Shown here: in pieces, positions 24,869 to 35,076 of the stretch
Position numbering within the stretch: position 1 is the first letter of the stretch
Layout of the letters: each line of letters starts with the position of its first letter
From: Rosellinia necatrix
Taxonomy: Eukaryota > Ascomycota > Sordariomycetes > Xylariales > Xylariaceae
Direction of reading: 5' to 3'
Assembly (NCBI GenBank): GCA_021209875.1
Contig: JAGYVD010000002.1
Location: forward strand, 930,001 to 994,000
DNA length: 64,000 nt
The notes under the pieces: model-generated
Seen by the model: only the letters and a program-made list of their open reading frames with translations
Told to the model about the DNA's origin: nothing
The model's database searches: none
Made by a program: the position numbers and the translations under genes

Positions 24869-24892
24869 GGTGTGTTTGTGTGTGTGTGTGTT
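24869..24892. repeat. (GT)n microsatellite
   Basis: About eleven GT units with one interruption. Confidence 0.85.
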
Positions 24893-25830
24893 CCAATCGC
24901 ACGGGGTTATGTACAAGTAAATAGGTATGTATGTCTTATGTCTGTACTTGGTCGGTATATCCTGGCGGCGGTGTGATTGGTGTCTTTCCCTCACTCGGTG
25001 GCATGAGCTGGGCATGAGCTGGATATGATCCAATGCATATTTGGAATGGCCAGGGAATAATCTCCGAGATAATGTTACATTACTACCGAACGGCATATTT
25101 TTTTGATCGTTTTCTACATTTGATCGTCTTCCGCGCCCGGTGCAATGCGAAACACGGCCGGCTCGTCAGGGTCGTTGAAACCAGGGTCCACCCAGTTTAT
25201 ATATAGAAGCGTTTTTACTGTAGGTGATTTGGGTGTAGGGCGAGAGCAAACATGGGAGATGGCTGGCTAGCCGCACCGTTTGGCTGTGGTGTCCTTACAT
25301 GTGCCGAACGCACACAGCCACATCCATGATGACTTCACTATTACTACTGTGCCCTTCCGCCAATCTCCCAAGCATAAGCCGCCAGTATAAACCCTGAACC
25401 TATCTCCTAAGCCTACTAATAACTGCTAGTCATACCCAGGGTATAATAGTACAGTACTTTAAATTATGGGGGGGGATTTCTCACTTGGCTCATTGCAAGG
25501 AAGATAGCTTTAGAAAATAGTGTAGAAGGTTAGGTAGTTATACCTAGAGTTAGGTAGGCTAGGTAGGTAGGTATGTACCTAGGTTAGGGAGGTAGGTTAG
25601 GTGAGGTGTTAGTATACTGTAGTGTAGTACGTGTGTTTATGAGGTTGCTAGGGCTACTTAGGTAGTAGTAGTAGTATTAACGTCTAATCTAGGTGTCTGA
25701 CAAGGGCTACTTAGGTAGGTAGGTAGGTAGCAGTAACTGCAAGTACCGACATATAATATTATATTACACCGTGACACCCATATGCGCTATCATACACCGC
25801 AATACACTACCACTACGGCACCGTAAATTG

Positions 25831-25919
25831 CAACACACTGCGATGCGCTACAATATGCTGCAACACGCTGCAATACATTGCAATACGCTGCAATACGCTG
25901 CAATACATTGCAATACACT
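25831..25919. repeat. 10-bp minisatellite (CAATACGCTG/CAATACATTG), about nine units
   Basis: Nine consecutive 10-bp units in exact register, varying as CAATACGCTG, CAATACATTG, CAATATGCTG and CAACACGCTG. Looser copies extend to about 25790 and 25965. The unit alternates two sub-types, suggesting an expanding 20-bp higher-order unit. Confidence 0.9.
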
Positions 25920-26340
25920 CTGCAAGATGCTGCAATACATCTGCAACCCACCTGCAATACACGGCAGTAGGGAGGCACCAGAGCAATAATAAGCCGGCAT
26001 TGCCGTTCTAGTCGTGTCGTACTGCAGTAATTACCAAGGTAGGCAGTCCTAGGCCATCTAGATCATCTATCTAGGGCTGACCCTTCGCCATCCCTCCTAC
26101 CCCCCACCACCACCGCTCGGCACCCCGTCGTCCAGTCGAGCTCTGGCTGGGGCTCTGGCTGAGACCAGCCTACACTAACGCACAGGCAAATCAGCGCATC
26201 GCAACGTTCTCGCGCAGGGAGGGCGCAGGGAGGGATTGGGGCGTCTCGGTGGAGGGCCCTGGCACAGGGTGTGGCTGCTCGACACCGTGCTAGTACGTAA
26301 GCCCTTTATGCAGGCCAGGATAGGCCACGACAGGATGGGC

Positions 26341-26375
26341 GATGGGCCAGGATGGGCCAGGATGGGCCAGGATGG
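26341..26375. repeat. 10-bp minisatellite GATGGGCCAG, 3.5 units
   Basis: Three perfect units and a partial fourth, with degenerate copies just upstream from about 26312. Confidence 0.9.
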
Positions 26376-26977
26376 ACGGGCTTGGTGGTCATCCTCCAAT
26401 GTTACCCAAGTAGGTAGGAAGCTGACCTAACCGGGAGTAACGTACTCTCTCCATGTCGCTCCATGTCGTCGTTAATCCCAAACCAACGACGCCTCTCGCC
26501 GCCTGGTTTGCACACTAGCCAATGTGGGGGAGCTGCTGGGGATATATGGACCAGCCATGGTACGCTTTCTTTTCCACGGCTTAGCGTCGTCCGGGCAATC
26601 AAGGCAGTCAATCGAGGCAGTCAATCGATCCTGTGCACTGAACAGGCCGACAGGGAAGAGCGCGAGGGACGGACCAGACCATCGACAGTCAGCGAAGCCG
26701 ACATCACCACACCTCGAAGCCGGAAACTGGAGGCCGGAAGCCTTGCCATACCCAACACGCCCCCCTCCATTTAACCACTGCCCATTGCCGCGCGGAGCAA
26801 CAGCCACGACAACGATAACAACCACGACGACAGCAGTAGCGGCCGTAACCCGACCAAGCAGCCTGTGATTAGAGGGGGTCCTTCCAGCGTTTCCCCATCT
26901 CGCACATCGAACTAACTCCCCATTGACGTCACGAATTCCAACCCTCGACCGCGTATCTCTCCAAAACCCCTCGCAAG

Positions 26978-29900
26978 ATGGATGGAACGTGGGTTCACAC
27001 CCTCGAGGACGGGATCGAGCCGATCTCGCTCTCGAATCGCCCTCCCGCACCGGCCCCTAAACCACAGAGATTCCAGTCCGTTCGTGTCACGAGCGGGAGG
27101 CCGAAGTTCCAGGAGCGTGCGCCGCCCAGGCGTAATAGTGCCTTCTACGGAGGTTCAGAGATCAGGCACCTTGATAATAGGCTCCATGAAGGTGAGACGC
27201 CCGCCAATGAACTATAAATATGTGAAGGCCAACTCGCTCATTGCATCTCAATAGGGGCACCGCAGACGGGTGGATTCGGGGACCTCAGCCTTGTGGACCC
27301 TCACAACCGACTTCAAAAGCTGGAGCAAATGCTGTCGAGGCGCCAGTATGAGGAGGACGCGGTAGCGCCCGATGTAATACCCGGCGTTATCTACGAGACA
27401 TTGGAGTTCTCGGAGGATACAATGCTTCAGACCAAGCCCGCAGTACGAGATTGCAACTGGGAACAATTCAAGAATCATTACCCGGATGAGATGGACACGT
27501 TTGCGATCGAGGTCCTGCTCACCCAGGACGATCTGGCAGATCAGATCGAGGCTGACCAACTACGACGCTTGAAGCCGGAACAGAGAAAAGCCTTTGAACC
27601 TACCCGGCGGAAACCACGACAGCCTCGGGGCCGGAAGAGGGTAGGAAGCACGCCAATAGAGCGTGTTCGTATCAACTCGGCCATAATTCTCGGGTATCTC
27701 AGCAAAGTGACGGCTGAGGGTCCATGGGTTGAAAAGCCGCACACTTTTCTTGCACCATTCAATCTCTTCATACATTTTCAAGAGAAAATGGAAGAAGAGC
27801 TGCGCGCATTAGAAGCTGTTTTTGGCGACGAAGCTACCAGCCTACAACCGGCCAATGATACGGACACTGGCACCGGCCAGTTTGAATTCCTCGACAATCA
27901 AGAGTTACAAGGGATGATGAGGAGCCGGAGAGCCTATGCCGACATGAAATGCTACGTGGATTTCGTCAAGACCCGTCTTATTCCCCGGCGCAACATATTT
28001 TCTGACGCAGACAATACTCGCCCATCCAAGGTGAGTTATCGCGACTTGGCAGCGTTATTCCGCGTGGGTGATTTGGTCATCGAGCCAGGCACCTCTCAGG
28101 CCGAGAGTAGCATCAAGGACAAGCGAAGTTCAGTTGTCAACGTCACCGAATCAAAGCTATGGAGGGTGTGCTACATCTCTGAAGACACGCCCAACTGGTC
28201 TGTTCACAATCTTGACGCGCCCGGCAGCGAGCTTCAGAGTCGAATCGATGTTGGGGATGAAGCCACGCATCTGCGCTTATACTACATCGACTTTGACGGA
28301 AAGCAATTTTCTCCCGTCAGAGGCGATGCTTCAATTGAATTTTTCGAGGGCGAGAAGGAGATTACAAAGCTCCCCGTATATCCTCTAAAATTTCACAAAG
28401 AGCACCCAAATTTCCTCAGTGGGCTCCAAGAGAGAGGTCAACGATTCAAGGACATCGTCTCTTCAGGGAACCCCACCCTCTCTTACCACGGCTGGACTTT
28501 AACCAAAGATCCCGCTGGTCGCGATCTCACCTCTAAACCCGAGCAAGGTACGGTCTGGCCAGAGTACATTGAAAGCGACGTCATTGTCGATTTCACCGAG
28601 GCTTTTCAAGTGAATCCGTGGTGGAAGCCAGCATTCCAACAATTCCCTGAAGCCGAATCTTTCTATCCGACAGCGACCCGTGACGAGTTTCCAATTGTAG
28701 AATGGTCAGACAGGAGCCGTTTTAAACAGTTTGGTACAAGGGAAGAGATAGTTATTGAGTACGATGGAGTCAGGGAGCTGGAATGGGAGAAATTCCTAGA
28801 GACAGACCCTTTCATCAACCACGACGAAGAGCCAGAGCCGTTCGGCCACTTAGCTCAGACGCTTACTGCAGACGACCTCGCCCTCCTGCCTTCGCGGCTC
28901 TTTGTCTATGCTTTGCGTAGCCGAAGCTTCATCAATGCTGACATAAGATATATGAAACCCGTACGGGACACCTTGAACCCACTAGAGAGCTTACAGCTTC
29001 CCGAGAAGCACAAGGTGATGATACAATCAGCCGTGTTCGGGCATCTAGAGAAGAAAAAGGTTCGGAGACGGGCGACGCTACTCAACAGCGAGTTCCTAGA
29101 CCAAGATATCATCCACGGTAAGGGGCGAGGATTAGCCGTTCTGCTTCATGGGCCGCCTGGCGTCGGAAAGACCGCAACAGCCGAGGCTGTTGCCCATTTT
29201 TACAAGAAGCCCTTGTTTCCCATCACGTCGAGCGATCTGGGCACCGACCCGTGGGACGTAGAGACTAAATTAACCGAGATTTTCCGCTTGGCGAATCTAT
29301 GGGATTGTATCTTGCTGCTAGATGAGGCGGAGACTTTGCTCGCTCAACGAGAGAAAAAGGACAATAACCTGCAAAAAAGCTCTCTCGTCTCCGGTAAGCC
29401 ACCTCCGTTCCCGATGAACCCCATGAACATATAAAGAACTAACAACACCTCATGCAGTCTTCCTCCGAACGCTTGAATACTATTCCGGCATACTCTTTCT
29501 CACAACAAACCGCCCCGATGTCATGGACGACGCGGTCAAGTCTCGTGTGCAAGTTAGCCTTCAGTACCCTCGCCTTGGCCTCATCGAGACGTTAGCTATC
29601 TTCCAAACGAATCTCGACCGGCTCATCGACATCGAGTTCGAAAGGTCCAAGATCACTGGCGAGACGGCGTTGGACGTTAACACGGATGGAATCTTGGCTT
29701 TCGCCGCCGCCCATTACCATCGCCACGAGGGCAACATGGCGTCTCCCCCGTGGAACGGACGGCAGATCCGCAACGCATTCCAGATCGCTCCGTCGATCGC
29801 GCGGTACGGGCGGGGACATATCAGCACCAATAACATCACTGGAAGCAGCACCCCCAGCACCGGCACACAGTCTGGTAGCGACCAAGAGCCCTGCATTGGG

Positions 29901-30293
29901 CCAGAGCACTTCGAAAAGGTTGAGGAGTCAACAGCCGAGTCGGAGACAAACCGACAGCCTACATCGGCTGGCGGTGCAGACGGCCGCCTATCGCCGAGCC
30001 TCGTACCGCACTCGAGCCCAAACCGCCAGACGACCTTCCAGCGCCGCGGCATCCGCACCAATCGGTTCTCTAGCGAGATCCAGCGGAACCGATTCTCGGG
30101 TGAGTTCCACCTACGGCAGCGCTCGTCGTCATCGGTCGCACCACTGTACCTTCCCTCGACCCAACCTCAGGCGCAACAACAGCAGCAGTACGAGGATAGA
30201 CCTACCCCAAGCTCTCTACCTCACCTGCGCGAACCCTCCCCCCCTTGGACGCCAGATCTCGCATCCGTCTCGGACGACGCCTCGCCCAGGTAG
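26978..30293 (+). CDS. AAA+ ATPase of the fungal DUF7025 type
   Basis: Exons 26978-27191, 27255-29393 and 29458-30293 (1062 aa); introns of 63 and 64 nt, the second with AACTAAC and GCAG. The N-terminal half has a helical region and a beta-rich segment (LRLYYIDFDGKQFSPV, FFEGEKEITKLPVYPL) typical of the DUF7025 domain that precedes the ATPase in this fungal family. The ATPase module starts near residue 690: Walker A GPPGVGKTATAEAVA, Walker B CILLLDEAETLL, sensor 1 ILFLTTNRPDVMDDAVKSRV with a candidate arginine finger. The second intron falls between Walker B and sensor 1. The C-terminal 170 residues are low complexity (Ser, Gln, Arg, Pro). Substrate unknown; such proteins are often labelled only as AAA family ATPase. 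Confidence 0.88.
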
Positions 30294-31675
30294 ATCTGCT
30301 TGCGGGCCCTCGCTCGCGAATGATGATGATGATGATTAAATACGTCATACGGGGATTAATTCGGTTAATAAAGGTCGTGTACCATGTCAGTCCACATGGA
30401 TTGGTCGCCGATGTAATGAGACGGGCATTGCATAAATAAAACTATATGTGTATACACACTCATCCCCTCAGAGCGTGCCGAGTACGTGTTAAGGCGTGTA
30501 TATATATCTACTACTCGGTGATGTAGTAGCATCTACAGTCAAGATCTGGAAGACTCTTAAGAACCCGCTCGCCCTACCTATTATGAACGCATTGCCTATC
30601 AGGCGGAAGATGGATTAATTCATATTTATGATTAATGAACGAAGAGAAACGATGGCTATTATATACCCAATCCCATTTACTATCGTTATTCTATTAAGTT
30701 GTGCTTGCCAAGGGCATAGATGGCGTTCGTATTTTGTAGATCAACCACGGGTCCACCCCCTAAAAAGAGAATCATCGTCCAACATGGAATTATTTCTACA
30801 TATGATAGTAAAAAACCTGAAATGAGGCATTGTTGGGAAGGTTACATACAGCATATAAGCAAAGCCCGGACATTCAGAGCCAGGGGGATATAACACAGAC
30901 CCGAGTACCCCCCCACAGACGAAGACATCTAGAATTGTGATTCCTGGGTGTCAAGGGCACTGCCCCATTGTTGGGGGAATATTGGATTTGCCGGCCAAAG
31001 CCTTCCTTGCGTTACATTTCGCATTGCCCACCGCCTAGTAGGATCGTGAGCACGTACCTAATTAAACGCTACTCTACCGTCATTTCCCTCCCCTACCTTT
31101 CACTCGCGCCCCGCCGCCATTCAAGCAGGATCAGCGACCACGTAAACAAGCGCATGGCAGAGGGCAGAGAATGAGACCAAGACACGCGTGAATGGACTGA
31201 TGCGTTTCCCGGCGCCGGGGAGGTTCTGAGAGGAGAGAAGAATGAGAAGAATAGCAGGAGGGCGAGGGATCGCGGGGCAAGACGAACCTCCAACCCAAGT
31301 CTATGTATTACAAAGGGTCTTCTCCATCGGATGGAGAAGACCGCAGACCCGTCCATTCTAATGTACACAGAGAAGCCCATTGGAGCCCAACCTTGACGCC
31401 CACATCAAGCATGGCAATCCGTCTTTTCATTGTCGTTGTGTTTTTTTTCTCGTAAAATGCCGATACCGTGAACACTCCCAGTACAATCCGAGTCTCGTGT
31501 ATACACACATTGCCTATAGCACCCCGCCCATCGTCGTGTATTGAAGTCGCTCTCCCCGTTCATCCAAGATCCCTCCCCCCCCCTACTATGAACGGAACGA
31601 GACGGGGACGATGTAGTTACTGGGGACGAATCGCTTGACCGGTATCGAGTATAGGAGAGAGAAAAGGGAGGCTTG

Positions 31676-31706
<31 letters not shown>

Positions 31707-31767
31707 GTGTGTGTGTGTGTGTGTGTGTGTATGCGTATTGTGTTCGTTTTGGTTTATGCCGTCCCGT
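30294..31767. other. Convergent intergenic region between AAA ATPase and tim9
   Basis: No supported gene. It should contain both 3' UTRs and carries a compound CT/GT repeat at 31676-31730 just beyond the tim9 stop. Confidence 0.6.
31676..31730. repeat. Compound microsatellite (CT)n-(GT)n
   Basis: About thirteen CT units, then CCATTT, then about twelve GT units. It begins 38 bp downstream of the tim9 stop, so it probably lies in the tim9 3' UTR, read as AC then AG repeats. Confidence 0.95.
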
Positions 31768-32348
31768 TTACCGGCCCGGCTGACCCATCTGGGCGTTGTG
31801 CTCCTGGAAGCGCTCGCTGAGGCGCTGCGACAGGGCCATCTGCTTCTGCACGCAGCGCGTGACGCAGCCCGACTCGCGGGTCGAGAGGGTCTTGGAGGTG
31901 AAGTCGTCGACGCAGGAGGTGAAGCAGTTGTCGACCAGGTTGTTGAAGAGCTGTAGTTATACCCACGGGACCACAAACCCCCCCGCAAATCAATTAGCCG
32001 TTTTTACTCATTTCATTTCATTTCATTCGGTGATGTGTAGGGGAGGGGAGGGGGGTGGCGTGTATGGGATCTCGCTGCCGCCTCTTCGGTTGTTTTTCTT
32101 TCCATCGTGGAGGGGTTCGAAAAGGGGAATATGTGTGAAGAAATAAAAAGAGAAGAAAGATAAAGAAATAAAAAAAACATACACCGACGAACTCCTTGAC
32201 CTGACGCTTCTGCATGCGCATCTCCAGCTCACGTGTCTCGGCTTGTGTGAGTCTGGACACCGATTAGCATTTTTGCACATGCACAGGTGCATGCCTCTTC
32301 TTTGCTCGAGATGCCTCGAAGGTGTAGGGCCACTCCTTACTGATCCAT
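31768..32348 (-). CDS. tim9: Mitochondrial intermembrane-space chaperone Tim9
   Basis: Three exons on the minus strand: 32348-32341 (8 nt, ATGGATCA), 32252-32183 and 31950-31768, giving 86 aa. Splicing gives MDQLTQAETRELEMRM and then KEFVG|LFNNLVDNCF. Introns are 88 nt (GTAAGG, GCTAATC, CCAG) and 232 nt (GTATGT..CTACAG). The twin CX3C motif of small Tim proteins is complete: CFTSC and CVTRC, separated by VDDFTSKTLSTRESG. The C-terminus SERFQEHNAQM is typical of Tim9. Family knowledge: forms a hexamer with Tim10 that escorts carrier and outer-membrane proteins across the intermembrane space; import depends on Mia40 oxidation of these cysteines. No single ORF covers the protein, so naive gene calling would miss it. 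Confidence 0.93.
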
Positions 32349-32660
32349 GATATATGGCGATGGGGTATTTATATATGGTGTCGAATGAGTTCGGATTGTA
32401 GATTTAGGCTGTGGCAGAAAGGTGACGGACGGGGCGGAATTAGATCTCGCGATAGGTAGTAGGTACACTAGTTAGTAGGTAGTAGGTAATCGATAAATTC
32501 CTGGCTGGAAGTGGAGTGATTCGACTGAATTAGGCTTAGTACGATCGCCCGCCGCTTTTCTTTTATCAAATAACTGACGTAATACCGTAATTACACTGAA
32601 AACACCGTTTTATTATAAAACGGGTTTTTGTATGCATTACAAAACGGCACAACTCGAGCG

Positions 32661-32680
32661 AACTTCCTAGGAAGTCGCTT
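32661..32680. repeat. Palindromic motif, copy 1 (identical 20 bp at 38791)
   Basis: AACTTCCTAGGAAGTCGCTT, containing the perfect 14-bp palindrome ACTTCCTAGGAAGT. The same 20 bases recur at 38791-38810, and flanks are dissimilar. Confidence 0.7.
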
Positions 32681-32999
32681 CACAAACAAAGTAGTAGTAA
32701 TTTGGTCAGGCACGGAATTGGAATTGTATGGGGGTCATTCCCTCATGAACAGTGACAACTCTACCCTACCCATGGAACATAAACCCACCTGCACTTGCTA
32801 TAATACTCAGTGTGTTAGAGTGAGGATCGCTACAGAAGGGCTAATATTGGACTGGATAGTTGTCAGGTTTGAGCCAATTATTTGAAGACCGGTCAGAAGT
32901 GTCCATGTATTTATTATTGTGTGTGTTCTGGGAGAAGTCTGCTCTTCGTGTCTAATGCGACCGTGTTTTATGAGTGGACCGGTGGGTTCTTGCCGTCTC

Positions 33000-33090
33000 T
33001 AGATTGAAGAGTGAAGCAAGGAATGACTAGTGACTTGGGAAACCTCGTGTCGTGTCTTATATAGTAAGTCCTTCCTTCACTAATTCGTGG
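33000..33090 (+). repeat. LTR-like repeat family B, copy 1
   Basis: GATTGAAGAGTGAAGCAAGG, then a TATATAG box and CCTTCCTTC. It aligns with a copy at 33775 (+) and with the reverse complement of 39105-39231. Differences are largely transitions, as expected for repeat-induced point mutation plus drift. Boundaries are approximate. Confidence 0.6.
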
Positions 33091-33327
33091 ATCATAGCTC
33101 TTCCCCACTGTTCTAATATCACGTGACCCTCCGCTATTGCGGCGTTGTTGTAACTTATCTCCTGTTCTGGCCCCGCGTCATGTCATCCTAAATTAGGTCT
33201 AACTTACACTGCGATTAGATCGGTCTGCTTAACGGGTCGTGGCTCGTAACATTTTTCGACCTGTGTCTTGGTAATGTCGCACGATTGATTCCGTCCTACA
33301 AAACGAGACACAGTCAGTAAATAGGTC

Positions 33328-33686
33328 TCAGGCTACATTTGATAACATACCAGCCACAGACTCAGCTTTGCTGAAGCCCGGATGTCCTTGACCAAGAGAT
33401 GGAGCTTTCCTACCGGGCCATTTACTACCCATAATTTCCACGCCATTATCGTTAGGTCTACCAAATAGCAAGGCCCTCGCTGATGGATTCAAGGTATGGC
33501 AAGTGCAGCGCCCCTTACGGAGACGTCCGTCAGGGCCCAGTTCCGCGCCCATGGCATCCATGACAATATCGTCATTGTTAGTATTATCAAGCGTAAAGTA
33601 TCTAATCTCTCGTTTGCGATTCCGAACTCTTCAGAAACATCGCAAACAATAACACCAATATGTGCGGATCTTGTTCCTATAGGCAA
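33328..33686 (-). pseudogene. hAT-family transposase relic
   Basis: Two minus-strand frames join into one hAT-like segment. 33686-33607 reads AHIGVIVCDVSEEFGIAN; after a frameshift near 33605, 33603-33328 reads RYFTLDNTNNDDIVMDAMGA and then GRCTCHTLNPSARALLFGRP. The patterns L-D-N-x-N-N-D and C-x-x-H-x-L-N-x-x-A-K/R-A-L-L-F are characteristic of the central DDE region of fungal hAT transposases. Only about 110 residues remain of a protein usually 600-800 aa long; the N-terminal zinc finger and C-terminal dimerisation domain are absent. The 5' side is cut where repeat B copy 2 begins (about 33745). It is non-functional. Confidence 0.75.
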
Positions 33687-33744
33687 GGGCTACGCTGATT
33701 ACGAAGCGCGTTGAGCAATTGAACGTTGAATAGGGTGCACTAAG

Positions 33745-33850
33745 TCATCAGGGAGTTCTCCCCATACAAGTGATTCCAAGAACTGATTGTATACTTAGAT
33801 TGAGGAGTGAAGTAAGGAATGACTTGCTACATGGGAAACTCTCGCAGCAG
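33745..33850 (+). repeat. LTR-like repeat family B, copy 2
   Basis: TCAGGGAGTTCTCCCCATAC, GATTCCAAGAACTGA and GATTGAGGAGTGAAGTAAGG align base by base with the reverse complement of 39231-39155, mostly differing by C/T and G/A. It truncates the hAT relic. Confidence 0.65.
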
Positions 33851-34486
33851 CCTTGTTACTGTTACCGCACAGCTCTACACCCCATTATCCGGAACTTCCT
33901 GGCCTGTAACGCTCTCTTTCGAAACGAACCTGTGCAAGACAGCACAGACGCTCAACATAGGTTAATACCATCGTCTTCAGATCTTTTAAAATAAGCACGC
34001 TGCTAATCGCGCCGAACGCTATCTATTATCCAAACGCCTAAGTATGCCTTACCAAGGCATCCATCCCATTCCCCTTATGACGTAGTTCTGGAGTTTGCTG
34101 TTAAGTGTTAGATGAATAGTAGCGGTTTCGAAGATTTCGATGGATTGAGTTTTGCTTACCTGTCAACAGAGAACACAGCGCTTTCTAACAGTATCCTAGT
34201 GTTCTTCTTTCTGGATAGCTGTTCGGGGAGGATGGCGGTTGAAGTGGACTATACCACAGAATGACTTAACGAAACACGGGCTGGCATTTTATACTTGTAC
34301 GGCTTGATCAACATGTCTCGTTGGCATCGTGCTCGGGCGGGCTACAGCAGCTGATGCCAACTACCAACAGTAACGTCGTGATAAGTATAGTAGTTCCAAC
34401 CATCTTGAAGGATCCAGTACTAACAAAAATAAAGGTAGGGAGAAGTGTGTTGTATTCATCGATAAGGTCAAAGACGGCTACATGGC

Positions 34487-34769
34487 TAAGCGCCAAAGGG
34501 CCATCCTGGTAGAACCAATTAAATAACCTGCGCACGTAGCTAGGCAGCAGATAAACCAAGTGGCTTGGCCAACACGCGAATAAATAATAGGTTGACCATC
34601 ATCCAAATCGAGATAAGTTTTACCAACTGCATATTCATCTCTAAGCGCCAATTGGCCAGCCTAGTAAAACTAATTAGGTAACCTACTCACGTAGCTATGC
34701 AGCAGGTGAACCAAGTGGCTTCGCCATCATCCGAATCGAAACGCGCTCTACCAACTACATATTAATCTC
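34487..34769. repeat. Diverged tandem duplication, about 155 + 128 bp
   Basis: Copy 1 34487-34641 and copy 2 34642-34769 both start TAAGCGCCAA and share GGCCAKCCTRGTARAAC, CACGTAGCTAKGCAGCAG, ACCAAGTGGCTT and ATCATCCRAATCGA. Copy 2 lacks about 27 bp in the middle. Many differences are transitions. Confidence 0.8.
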
Positions 34770-34891
34770 CACGCGCCGGTCGAGAAATGCTTCGCTACTC
34801 AGTGATGGAGCCGCTCGTTGTTGGCTCCCATCTACGCTCTGTATAAGAACCACTATTTGCTTCAATGCCTACCATTGCGCCGAACACGACG

Positions 34892-35029
34892 ATGGCTGTC
34901 TTAACTGGCTCCATAGAAGTACTTTCCCAAGAAATTTCTGACGAGGAAGGGATGTACCGCATTCGTAGTGGGCAGCAGGTCTATTACTTGACCATCTCCA
35001 CCGATGTCTTCGACGAAGACACGATGTGA
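34892..35029 (+). pseudogene. Probable 5' part of the kinase-like gene, broken off by a frame change
   Basis: A 45-codon ORF, MAVLTGSIEVLSQEIS, then MYRIRSGQQVYYLTIST, ending in TGA at 35029. This V-Y-Y-x-x-x start resembles the N-terminus of the fungal kinase-like family found in the next frame, whose open frame overlaps here. A one-base loss near 35020-35030 would explain the split. An intron cannot be excluded, although no good donor/acceptor pair is visible. Confidence 0.4.
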
Positions 35030-35076
35030 TGTGCCGCCCCTACCTCCTCCTCCCCCAATTGCCCAGCTTGTCAGAC

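Larger units (their letters stand above)
23538..26977. other. Long intergenic region rich in simple repeats
   Basis: About 3.4 kb with no supported gene. It contains poly-A stretches (about 24492 and 24528), a GT repeat (24869-24892), TAGG repeats (25555-25580, 25712-25730) and two separate 10-bp minisatellites (25831-25919, 26341-26375). ORFs here are repeat translations or lack motifs. The AAA ATPase promoter lies at the right end. Confidence 0.6.
32349..34891. other. Gene-poor island of decayed mobile DNA (left part)
   Basis: No intact gene. Contents that can be supported: a 20-bp palindromic motif (32661-32680), two direct copies of an LTR-like repeat (about 33000-33090, 33745-33850), an hAT transposase relic between them, and a diverged tandem duplication (34487-34769). 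The first 250 bp should include the tim9 promoter. Confidence 0.65.

Noticed and set aside
25771..25989. 72-codon ORF with His-Cys-Asn-Thr-Leu repeats
   Set aside because: It is a translation of the 10-bp minisatellite; no start context or conserved domain.
33001..33850. Reading the two repeat B copies as the LTR pair of one intact retrotransposon
   Set aside because: The interior is only about 650 bp and holds an hAT (DNA transposon) fragment, not gag-pol.
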